Positions 54,927 to 64,000 of a stretch of 64,000 bases of DNA are shown one piece after another. This stretch comes from Punica granatum (Eukaryota > Streptophyta > Magnoliopsida > Myrtales > Lythraceae), in contig NC_045128.1 in the NCBI RefSeq assembly GCF_007655135.1, forward strand, positions 19,438,811 to 19,502,810. The letters run 5' to 3'. The translations under genes and the position numbers were made by a program. How positions within the stretch are numbered: the stretch's first letter is position 1; every line of letters begins with the position of its first letter. The notes under the pieces are model-generated. The model did not search any database. It was given only the letters and a program-made list of their open reading frames with translations, and was not told the DNA's origin.

Positions 54927-55850
54927 GGGTTTGCAATATGCACGGGGCGCATACCGAAAGAACAACATGGTTCAAAGGCGCCTACCCAATGGACTTGCGG
55001 GGTGCGGGGCGTGTTGCCCAGCGGGTTTGCAAGGTGCGGGGTGTTTTGCCCGGCGGTTTGCATGGTGCAGAAAAGTAGTCAGGACGTACCCGAAATGCGG
55101 AAAAGTAGTCGGGACGTACCCGAAGTGCGGAAAATAGTCGGGACGTACCCGAAATGCAGAAAAGTAGTCGGGACGTACCCGAAGGGTTTGCAATATGCAC
55201 GGGGCGCATACCGAAAGAACAACATGGTTCAAAGGCGCCTACCCAATGGACTTGCGGGGAATGGACTTGCGGGGTGCGGGGCGTGTTGCCCAGCGGGTTT
55301 GCAAGGTGCGGGGTGTTTTGCCCGGCGGTTTGCATGGTGCAGAAAAGTAGTCGGGACGTACCCGAAATGCGGAAAAGTAGTCGGGACGTACCCGAAGTGC
55401 GGAAAATAGTCGGGACGTACCCGAAATGCAGAAAAGTAGTCGGGACGTACCCGAAGGGTTTGCAATATGCACGGGGCGCATACCGAAAGAACAACATGGT
55501 TCAAAGGCGCCTACCCAATGGACTTGCGGGGTGCGGGGCGTGTTGCCCAGCGGGTTTGCAAGGTGCGGGGTGTTTTGCCCGGCGGTTTGCATGGTGCAGA
55601 AAAGTAGTCGGGACGTACCCGAAATGCGGAAAAGTAGTCGGGACGTACCCGAAATGCGGAAAAGTAGTCGGGACGTACCAGAAATGCGGGAAAGTAGTCG
55701 GGACGTACCCGAAATGCGGGAAAGTAGTCGGGACGTACCCGAAATGCGGAAAAGTAGTCGGGACGTACCCGAAATGCGGGAAAGTAGTCGGGACGTACCC
55801 GAAATGCGGAAAAGTAGTCGGGATGTACCCGAAATGCGGAAAAGTAAATT
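54927..55850 (-). repeat. Higher-order repeats of 257 and 272 bp, M2 3' UTR
   Basis: A spacer starting GGGTTTGCAATATGCACGGG at 54927, 55184 and 55456 alternates with blocks of the 30-bp unit (4, 4 and then 9 units). The second super-unit is longer because of a 15-bp duplication (GGACTTGCGGGGAAT, about 55250). A single copy of the same spacer follows the 46-bp array in M1 (14386-14490). Confidence 0.9.
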
Positions 55851-56523
55851 GCATGGGATGCATTGCAAAAAGTAAATGCAAACGTTGGGGAGTTGCGTGA
55901 GGTGTGGAAGGAATCATTGTGCTTCCTCCGTCACTGAGCTTGTCCGTGTTGCAATCGATGTAGTGGCAGAATGTTTCATTGTTTGCCAACTGATTGCGAT
56001 GCAACTGAGTGCCTGGAGCGCTGCTCTGAAGATTCTCCTCTTGGGTTGAGATTGTCACCCGTCACATGAAGTAGAGATGAATCGATCTTGGGGAGATATC
56101 TTCCAAGGAGCGTTGATTTGTCGGAGGCAAGCGTTGATACTGGGACGAAGTCATTTCACTGAAGCCTTACCTCTGTGGCAGTGATGTGTTTGATCTGCCG
56201 AAAGCCGGGCTCACCGCTAGGCGGTTACCTATTGGGCTGCCGGAAACCGACTTTGCTGCTGAGGAATGATTGTGCTTTGTCGGAGGCCAGCTCTGCTGCT
56301 TGGGTGGTCATGCTTTGACCTGCAAGAAGTTCGCCAAAAGTCGGCGTCTTGTATTGCGAGACTCGAGCTCTAAGACAGAGCGCCTACGTATCCCGTGGAA
56401 CTAGGAATCAGAGTCTGTCGTCGTTCATGCTGTTTGCAGTACCTGTGATCCTGACATTACTAGTAAATCATGTTAGAAATACTAACAAGTAATGGACACA
56501 GGTAAGCATGAAAATGTTGTTGC
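55851..56523 (-). other. M2 3' UTR beyond the repeats
   Basis: The part 55865-56030 matches 14690-14860 of M1. From about 56060 to 56460 I see no match to M1 or M0 and no coding region. Confidence 0.55.
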
Positions 56524-57852
56524 TGTCAGCACCCCATTTTGGCCCACCGGCTCCCCATGCGAGGATCCCCAACCGAGGCCCGGGGCACTATTCATCACCC
56601 GGCAATCGGAAGCAAATGGGCAGGCACGAGGCCATGGACAGTAAGAGAAGAGCACAATCCACTGAGAGAGACGGAAGAGAGCAGTCAGAAGAACAGACGA
56701 ACGAGGAATCCCGAAGACGGCGGAGCCGGCACTGTGGCACTATTCATCACTGAGTCACCGAAGCACCGAAAGGTGCCCAATATGGGGCTCCAAAAATCCC
56801 CCTCAGTGCCAAAACGACCAATGACGCGTCCGGACGCATTTCCGGGACATCCTGCTTAAGCAGGGACACCCCGATCCCCCACGGACGCCTTTTCTGACAG
56901 AGCTCCCGGGGTTCGCTCCACTGACAAGCAAACGGCCCCTCAAAGCGGGCCTACAGGCACCCAGGGACCATCAAAGTCGGGGAACAAGCTTCAGATGACC
57001 TTTCGGAACCCGACTCGGCCTCTCGAGGGACGTCTCAGTGGTCATGAACGTCTCCCGGCGAGCCTTCGGGAATTTCCACGGAAAACAGAGGCCACAACGA
57101 TCTCTGAGCGCCTCACAATAACCCCGAGCACCTCAAGGCATTCAAGGCACACTGAGAAAATCCCGGTCAAAGTCCCTAGGTCTTCCCGGGCCTACGGTCC
57201 CCGACCAAGGACTCCGAGCCAATGATCACCAACGGGGCAAACGGATCGCCGAAACGAATGAAAGAGTGCACAAAGGTCAATTGGGGTCGACGGACGCTAA
57301 ACTCCGCTCCGAACGTCCAAACGGGGCAAAACCGACTCCCGAGGCGCCGAGTCGCCCGAGCGCTCGTTCGCATGACGCATGGCGATATTAGGCTCATCCA
57401 AATCTTCGTAGTCCAAGCATTCCAAATCTTCCAATTAATTGGACATCGGAGATCGGATGCAATCTCAATCAAGTCTCAAGCGTTTGCCGGCTTTTCTCCT
57501 AACCGGATGGGACCCACAGCCAAGCCAAGCCAAGCCATCAAGCCGCGGCTCAACCCCAAGCCACGGCTCAACCCTTGGCTCGGATTAGACAACCCAAGCC
57601 GCGGCTCAAGCCCTCTCACCCATCGGCTCCAATGCTCTCCCACCACACATTTTGAATTTTCCCCCCATCCATCACCTCCCTCCATCCATCCATCACCTCC
57701 CTCCATCCATCCATCACATCCATCACCCCTCTTGCTTCCCCTACACTCAATGTGACACTTTCCCTTCCCTAAACCCTTCTTAAAATTCGGCAGCCACATT
57801 AGGGTCCCCTTAACCGCAATTAAATTCCCTCAATCAAGCCATTAGTCATTCC

Positions 57853-57860
57853 TTTATAAG
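57853..57860 (+). promoter_or_regulatory. TATA box of LTR L6
   Basis: TTTATAAG 1,329 bp from the LTR start, in the same context as L3. Confidence 0.6.
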
Positions 57861-60800
57861 CCCTTGCACCATTAGACTTAATGACTTCTTCAATTTCACT
57901 CTCTCTCAAGCCAATCTCTCTCAAGAACTCTCTCAAACCTCAGCCCATCCCCTCACTTCCGTCCACCCTTTGCTAAGGCCGAAACCGGCCAAAACCGCCG
58001 GAAAACCACCCGGTATTCCGGTAACCACCCGACCCGACTTAACCCAAAAATTCTCAAACTTCATAGCCTACATATTTCCTACCCCCTAAATCCATTTCCG
58101 GACTTGGATTTTCGATTTGAGGTCCTCAAGACCCCATTTCAGCTGAAATTGCAATCGGGTCCCGAGACCCTCACCGCGCGTACCGAACACTAACGGCGTG
58201 CCATTTCATCCCACGACCTCGGAGAGTCGTGCCATCACATTTAAAGGGTTCCTCACAACCCTCACCCTCTCTCGTGAAGAGGTGGTCACGATCCGAGGGC
58301 CGACCCACCGTGCACGACCTCCGTTTTGCCCATTCTTACTAACCGGGTTTCTGTGTTTTCACTGAAACTTCTCTCATCATTTCCGACTTATTCAGGGTTC
58401 GGCACGCTCGGAGCTTTCCGTGCCCACCTAGATCTGCCTCTTAGGAGTCCAACGAGCCCGACCTTGCACCGTTCCGTGATCGGAGCGAGCGTGCCAAGCC
58501 GTTTTCCCGTGGTTGCCACAGCCACGCCCACCCGGGTCGCCTGCTGCCCTTCGCCCTAACCGAGTCTTGCGACTCTCAAGGCCACTTCCCCGACTCTTTT
58601 CCTCGCACACCGAGGCTAGGTAACATCTCTTTACGACTTAGAGAAGCTAGGATCCTCGATATTTGTTTACGTGAAATGTTAAAATAGATTAAAGAGTCGA
58701 AATGCACGCAAGTTCCCATTTTTCTTTCGGATCTATCTATTTCATGCATTTTCATGCAACGTACATCCATCATCTTTTCATGCACGACCTTGCCGTGTCT
58801 ACACGATGTCCAAGTTCGCATGTCATGACGGGAAACAACCCGGATCCGGAGGGAAGAGGTCCCCTTGGCCACGGGTTGAGCCATGGGACTCACGGCCGAG
58901 TCTCTAGGGAGAGACCCGTGAGCTCCCTTGGCCCACCCGTGGCTAGATAGGTCTCCTCCTTCCCGGAAGAGGGTTGGTTCCCGTGTTTCCTTTACCGCCG
59001 AGCATGGATAACGTGATAGCATGACGGGAAAAGGCCCGAATCGGGGCCGGAGAAGTCTTCCCGACTCATGTGGGCCATGGAAGCTCACGGCCTCCCTTGG
59101 AGGAATAGGGCCGAGAGCTTCCTCGGACCACACGAGTCCGGGAGGTTTTCTTCCGTCTCGAGACGGGTCGGTTCTCGTGTTTTATTTACTTCGTTATCAT
59201 TCGAGTCAAGATCGTCTTGTTATTTCCGTTTAAATGTCTCGATTCATGCACGTTCATGTGATTCCATGCAATTATGTTGTGGTGGTATCGAAGTTACTAA
59301 AACATGCGTTATTATCGTGGTTGATGTACTGTGTATGCAAGAAACGATTAGAACCGGTGCGGGAGATCTCTCAAAATCCGAGACAAATCAAGGGCCATTC
59401 GGCCCCTACCTTCGGGGAGTGGCCGAGAGTCCCCGGATTCCTCCCGGGTTTAAGGCGACCTCCCTAGTCGTTTCGGATCGCTCCTTGGAATTGGGTGTCT
59501 TAATATTCGGGTCTTATCATTAGCTATATGGTGGTTACGTGATCGGCGCGTTGATTGTGGATAATCACTCACCGAACCCGATGCCTATGATGTTGGACCA
59601 TCATCATCGAATAATTTCACAAACGGGAAAGCGGGACGAATCATTCGATTAACCAAATCATTCGGACTAAATAATTGAGTTAATCGAACCCCCAATTTGT
59701 AAACGCATCGACGACTTATGGAATGGTGAGAATGCCCTTAAAAATTCACAATTTCAAAAATACCGAGTCGTGTGACACGTATAGGATTGAGGTCTAGGGA
59801 GTACTCACATGCCATGACTCGAGTCCGGGCCCGATTTGAGGCGGCCCGAGTCGGGGCACGAGAGTCCTTCTTAGACCCCTTCGTGTGACACGATCTCCGA
59901 TTTATACATAAACATCACGATTTTATTGTCCAAGGGCATAATTATCATTCTTTGATTCACCGATACCCTAGGCAATAGGAAGTCGGAAACACCTCGATCT
60001 ATGGACGAAAAAGGGCTACCCGTTCGGACATGAGTCTCATTCGCGCGGCCTATTCCGTCCATTTTCGGTGTTTCTGTCTCCCTATTGTAGATTCAGTGGG
60101 GAGCATTTTATTTCAGATATAAAACACGAACAATCGGATTAATCATACACTCGACTTAATCAAACACTAGATAATGGATAGGCGGAATGATAGATTCCAT
60201 TTTAGAGTCAAGACATGAGTTGGGCTAAATTCGGTGAAGCCACAGTGACACTTAACTGAATAAGCGTCTTAAAACGAACACACACATGTAATCGACTTAG
60301 AACCCCATCCCAATCCACCACTTATGCTTGCCTAGGATAGATACATTGTTTGTTAATCAACCCCGGCTAATAACTGATTAAATCACGTACATTCGGCCTA
60401 ATACACAATTCGTTTGTATTCACTGACACTTATCAGTTGTTGTCAGTTGCTTCCTGTATCGTGTCAGTTACATCAGTTTTCTTCTGTTTTGTTCTTGCTT
60501 TTGATGATTTATTGCGGTTCGGGCCTGAACCCATAGGTCACGTGTTGCACGGGGTCCAACGCCCCTAAGTCACCGAACACGAGGTCCAACGCCTCTTCAT
60601 TCACCAAGCGCGTGCAACCCGAGTGCGGAATGGGATCTAGCCTCGAGTCACCATCGCACTCCAAATATGGCCTATGTGGAAGGCAATTTGGATTGGATGT
60701 GTGAAACGCGTTTAGATATCACCCGGGAGCTCGATCGGTCCAACGGTTACAGTGGGAACTAATCGGTTCTCCTGCAAACCGTCGGTTCGATTGGACCCGA

Positions 60801-61304
60801 CCCCCGGCTCTTTGAGCCCGCGTTGCCTTAATTTGTTTATCGGTTATTCAAAACATACGGCGAGCCGGAGTGGAATATTGGCCCAATGCAAACCGATCGG
60901 GATCCATTTATTTCATTCGGTTGTATTCTGTAATTATTCGAGTGTACGTTGCGAGGATCTTATTTGTACATTTATTCATATACTTGTAAGGATCCCCGAT
61001 CGGTGAGCAAGAGGTCCGAGTGTCGAATCGGTTAAGTCGGTCTATCGTCACCAAGGGATGAGTAGGCTCGAATAATCATGGTCTTGGTTCGCGCAGGGAA
61101 TCGACCGTCATGGTTCGAAGAACTGTAACGCTAAGATAGCGAACCGATTCCTTGACTCACAAGCCTACTCATCTTTCGGATTCTTGGCCCAACTCAATCG
61201 ATTCATCGATTTTACGGTGTCAAAACGGGCTAGTCAAGTGCGACCCTAAATCACGCGGTGAATAAACAAAATGGCAAGCCTAGCAAGCTAGAGTACCGAA
61301 AGGG

Positions 61305-61327
61305 CGTGCGGGATATAGGCCCGCACG
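61305..61327 (+). other. Conserved CGTGCGGG hairpin, L6
   Basis: Perfect 8-bp stem with a 7-nt loop. Confidence 0.65.
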
Positions 61328-61574
61328 TAATAGAACCCCCGAATTCGGAATTTTCGGTTCCGTACGACCATTGCCTTAGCATTTAGGTGTACCCCGTACC
61401 CCTAGACCCGAGTAACTTGCCGGCCCTCGACCTTCGGGTCGTAAAATGGCAAGTGGCGACTCCTTCTCACGTGCGTCCGTCGCGCGTCCCCGGGAAGGTG
61501 GACACTCCCAAGCCGCGTTTGCTTAGGCGCGCGCATGCGTGTCCCGACGAGATTAAATTCGGGTGCGCACAGCT

Positions 61575-61592
61575 TGGCGACTCCACTGGGGA
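61575..61592 (+). other. Primer binding site of P6
   Basis: TGGCGACTCCACTGGGGA, identical to P3, 3 nt after the LTR end. Confidence 0.85.
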
Positions 61593-62176
61593 CTTAGAGG
61601 GTTCGAGCTCGTTCCCGCTTGTTTGTTTGCTTGTCTATTTACCACTTTCCGCATTTCCCGCTTATCTATTTTACGCACTTTTATTTTCCGCACATGCATC
61701 GCACATCATACTAGCTTTTTAGGTACCTTGTCCGACATCCCACGGGCACCAATATAGGAAGCTAGGTTAGTCAGAGGTTCCGAGTAAGGGAACGGATCGA
61801 GTCGGCTATGCCACCGAACCGGCCCCCAAAGATCCTCGCTCGATTTCAAGGAATTCACACCCTTGAGTCGGGAGCCCCCATCCCTAGTTAGCGGTTCTCC
61901 CAGTAGCACCAAAAACCATGCATACACAGGGACCGTCATGCTGGACCAATTTTTACCTCCATGCCGTCAACCGACCCCAAGTCGAGTCCTTGAGTCAGCC
62001 CGTAGTTTTTTTAGGACGGGCATTTTTGTTGTTTTTATAAGAAAGAGCGATGTATACTGTAAAGAACACAACTATAGTTTATCTTTCCGCACTGCATAAA
62101 TTTTTTCGAAAAACCTAGGACATTACATTGATTTGATCCTAAAAATGTTAAGCCGACATCTCCCATCTAGGTAAGG
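61593..62176 (+). other. Leader of P6 between PBS and ORF1
   Basis: Noncoding, closely like P3. It ends with the donor-like CATCTAG|GTAAGG at 62165-62176 just before the ORF1 ATG. Confidence 0.65.
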
Positions 62177-63676
62177 ATGGACCGCCCGGCTCCAGGTCTT
62201 AGGCTCGAAGCAATCACACCACCAAGGCAAGACATCATGCGCATCTGGAGGACTCTCCGACCGGTGGACCACGCATTCATTCAGGACATCATCGGAGACG
62301 TGGTCATGCTCACCGAGACCCCGGTAGACTGGATCTTCTTGAGGACTGCCACCGAATTTTGGGATCCCGAGCACGCAGTATTCAACTTCCAGGGTACGGA
62401 GTTAGCTCCTACGATAGAGGAATACACGGCACTCATCCAGAGGCCCACACCCACGACCCAAGGCATATTCAGGCCCAACCCGTTCACAACCATCCAGGGT
62501 CAGCTCTCTGCTCTTCTCCGCACACCCGCTCAAGACTTCCACGAGGAGCTTCATCAAAGGTGGGATCAAGGCATCCGGATTGCATGGCTCTCCGATTGGA
62601 CGCTCCTCCGCGCAATGACGCCTACTACGGCTTCCTATCAGCGCGATGCTTGCCACGGATTCCTACTCTTGATCTTTGGCACCCTCCTGTTCCCGTACTC
62701 GCCGAACCTCATCGACGGGGCTATAGCCCAAGTCATCCTCCAAGCGGTAGGAGGCCATAGTTATGTGGAGGCTTTGCTAGCCGAGACCGTTCGGTCTCTT
62801 GACTATGTCAGGGAGGTTCGGCGTGGAAGGATGAGAGGATCTCCGCACTTGCTACAGATTTGGCTTCTAGCTCATGTCCGCCCGTTCTGCACGTCACATC
62901 CGTTCTCCTACATCGCCGACGAGCGCTCGCTGATCGAACGCTTGGCACCGGTCATCCCACCTCCCGAGCACAGCTTCTCGGAATGGAGGCGCTTTTGGCG
63001 CGAGCTGACGCCCTCACGATTCCTTTGGGTCGCCCGATGGAACCCCGGCGGCCCCATGATCACAGGATGTCCCGAAATCGTGGGAGTTCCCCTCCTCAGC
63101 CATTTGGGGAGCACCCTCATATTTCCCGGCCGAGTAATCAGACAACTCGGCGGCCTACAGGACATTCCCGCCGAGGCGGACCGTCTACCTTTCCGTCTCC
63201 AATGGGCCGACTCTACGTCCACAGCCCCCGATAGGTTCCTACAGATTCGGGAGATCCGCCGTCAGCGGGATGCTAGCACCATACAGCGCCTGTATTTCCC
63301 CGAGCATCCTACCGACGAGGAGCGAGCATTTTCTGCCACCTCAGCATACGTAGCCCAGTTCTACCCGCAAGGATCGACACCACCACAACGGCCTCAGGCC
63401 GCCCCGACTCCCCGCGCTACATCCACCCTCGCTCCCGGAGCCGAGAGTTCTATCCAAGCGGCCATGCACACGGAGCTACGGGCTGTCAGGGAGGAACGGG
63501 ATAGGCTCCGTTGCGAGCTTGTCGACGCCCGCGCAGAGGTCGCGGACTACAGGGAGGTTCAGACACAGCTGACTCGAGCACGCGCCCGGGTCGCACACTT
63601 AGACCGGGAGATGGCCCGCTTGGACGCGGAGTTGGATCGAGTGCATAAGAGGGCGCGCAACCTCGCCCATCCTTAG
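62177..63676 (+). CDS. ORF1 protein of P6, plant-mobile-domain-like with C-terminal coiled coil, 499 aa, intact
   Basis: An additional ORF upstream of gag, the position of ORF1 in Ogre elements. Residues 61-87 (FWDPEHAVFNF...APTIEEYTALI) resemble the plant mobile domain signature (WD..tHtF....E.tpTLedv..L), so I call it PMD-like. A second conserved block starts at about residue 288 (WNPGGPMITGCPEIVGVPLL). Residues about 380-428 are Pro/Ala/Thr-rich. Residues 430-495 form a charged heptad-like helix (ELRAVREERDRLRCEL...), likely a coiled coil. I see no signal peptide, membrane segment or known catalytic motif. The start at 62177 is shared with P3. The frame is free of stops, unlike P3 and M1. 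Its role in the element is not known. Confidence 0.85.
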   Translation: MDRPAPGLRLEAITPPRQDIMRIWRTLRPVDHAFIQDIIGDVVMLTETPVDWIFLRTATEFWDPEHAVFNFQGTELAPTIEEYTALIQRPTPTTQGIFRPNPFTTIQGQLSALLRTPAQDFHEELHQRWDQGIRIAWLSDWTLLRAMTPTTASYQRDACHGFLLLIFGTLLFPYSPNLIDGAIAQVILQAVGGHSYVEALLAETVRSLDYVREVRRGRMRGSPHLLQIWLLAHVRPFCTSHPFSYIADERSLIERLAPVIPPPEHSFSEWRRFWRELTPSRFLWVARWNPGGPMITGCPEIVGVPLLSHLGSTLIFPGRVIRQLGGLQDIPAEADRLPFRLQWADSTSTAPDRFLQIREIRRQRDASTIQRLYFPEHPTDEERAFSATSAYVAQFYPQGSTPPQRPQAAPTPRATSTLAPGAESSIQAAMHTELRAVREERDRLRCELVDARAEVADYREVQTQLTRARARVAHLDREMARLDAELDRVHKRARNLAHP

Positions 63677-63995
63677 GATTAGTAGGCGCACTCATTTTTG
63701 CCCTCGCTCGGACCCACGCCGCTTTCGAGCGGCCACCGAGCGCAAAGGGATGTCGGCTTTACATTTGTGTTCCTTTCCTTTCTTCCGAATGTTCTATTTT
63801 GTAAAACCGTGGAACTTGGAGCCAATCAATGTAATGACATTAGTGTTTTGAAAGCTCATGCATCTCATACATTTTGTCATTTTACTTAATTCCGCACTCA
63901 TCATTTGAGATATTGGTGTCTGTCCTTACACATTCTTGGAATCTAGGTGATTACAACTGGCGTCACATCACTACCCGACTCGTCAACGTCTCAGA
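63677..63995 (+). other. ORF1-gag spacer of P6
   Basis: Noncoding, matching 34592-34910 of P3, ending ACGTCTCAG directly before AATGGC. Confidence 0.6.
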
Positions 63996-64000
63996 ATGGC
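63996..64000 (+). CDS. Gag start of P6 (partial, window edge)
   Basis: ATGGC follows GTCTCAGA exactly where gag of P3 starts (34911, CTCAGGATGGCGG). Only the first codons are inside the window. Confidence 0.6.

Larger units (their letters stand above)
49101..56523 (-). mobile_element. M2: 3' LTR and 3' UTR of a subfamily-B element
   Basis: Minus-strand 3' LTR, PPT and 3' UTR inserted in L5. It is the closest relative of M1. No coding part remains because L6 begins at 56524 in the 3' UTR. Confidence 0.85.
56524..61571 (+). repeat. LTR L6 (subfamily A), 5' LTR of P6, 5,048 bp
   Basis: Starts TGTCAGCACCCCATTTTGG and ends GGGTGCGCACA before the PBS. TATA at 57853, hairpin modules in about 58820-59490, the CGTGCGGG hairpin at 61305-61327 and the PBS-like 10-mer at 61454. 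Confidence 0.9.
56524..64000 (+). mobile_element. P6: plus-strand element, 5' LTR, PBS and intact ORF1, continues past the window
   Basis: Inserted in the M2 3' UTR. It has a 5' LTR, a perfect PBS, a leader like that of P3 and an uninterrupted ORF1. The gag ATG is at 63996, so the rest of the element is outside. It is the best preserved element in the window by coding integrity. Confidence 0.88.

Noticed and set aside
54600..55850. CRISPR-like look of regular 30-bp repeats
   Set aside because: There are no unique spacers between units; it is a contiguous satellite in a plant retrotransposon.
54687..55900. Several long open frames (up to 248 codons) on both strands over the M2 repeats
   Set aside because: A 30-bp period is a multiple of three, so stop-free repeats stay open in several frames at once. 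The peptides are pure repeats.
1..64000. Integrated plant pararetrovirus
   Set aside because: Integrase, LTRs, PBS and PPT are present and no movement or coat protein is seen; the gene order is Ty3/gypsy.
1..64000. Ty1/copia origin
   Set aside because: Integrase follows RT and RNase H, the gypsy order, and the RT/INT motifs are of gypsy type.

Overview
The window is plant nuclear DNA made up entirely, as far as I can read it, of nested Ty3/gypsy LTR retrotransposons. I see no host gene, rRNA, tRNA or CRISPR array. The elements fit the Tat/Ogre lineage: LTRs of about 5.0-5.4 kb, a PBS of the form TGGCGACTCCACTGGGGA, an extra ORF upstream of gag, a proline-rich Gag, a DNGS-type aspartic protease, a likely intron between PRO and RT, an added second RNase H, an HHCC/DDE integrase, and tandem repeats in the 3' UTR. 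The ORF1 protein resembles predicted proteins I remember from pomegranate (Punica granatum). That is recollection, not a search; a eudicot, possibly Myrtales, is the safer statement.

Layout, left to right. M0 (minus, 1-3208) is a 3' UTR plus a broken RNase H-integrase. P1 (plus, 3209-8611) is a 5' LTR, PBS and leader. M1 (minus, 8612-18787 and 23050-27168) has its 3' LTR, PPT, 3' UTR repeats, integrase, RNases H and RT, then after a gap protease, gag and the end of ORF1. A 3'-truncated plus LTR (L2, 18788-23049) fills the gap. P3 (plus, 27169-40507) has its 5' LTR, PBS, ORF1, gag with an in-frame triplication, protease, intron and the first half of RT. P4 (plus, 40508-48441) has a divergent LTR, PBS and leader but no usable coding region, plus a GC-rich repeat array. 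L5 (48442-49100) is an LTR fragment. M2 (minus, 49101-56523) has a 3' LTR, PPT and a large higher-order repeat array. P6 (plus, 56524-64000) has a 5' LTR, PBS and an uninterrupted 499-codon ORF1; the window ends at its gag start codon.

There are two LTR subfamilies. The plus-strand copies (A) run from TGTCAGCACCCC to GCGCACA. The minus-strand copies M1 and M2 (B) run from the same start to CCGTACA. All have a TATA-like box 1.3-1.6 kb inside the LTR, so the predicted transcript has a very long structured leader. Each element is cut by the next one to its right, and the closing halves lie outside the window. Except for ORF1 of P6, every coding region carries nonsense codons, frameshifts or lost catalytic residues. 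Combining P3 and M1 gives a full-length element of roughly 23 kb with the order LTR-PBS-ORF1-GAG-PRO-(intron)-RT-gRH-aRH-INT-repeats-PPT-LTR.

Most interesting points: the in-frame 447-bp triplication in gag; the frame-consistent PRO/RT intron; possible splice sites that would skip ORF1; arrays of related hairpins with compensatory arms in the LTR leader; a TCGGGANNNACCCGA core kept in otherwise unrelated 3' UTR repeats; a second PBS-like 10-mer about 121 bp before the PBS in every copy; and CAG-to-TAG nonsense changes that fit CHG-methylation decay.
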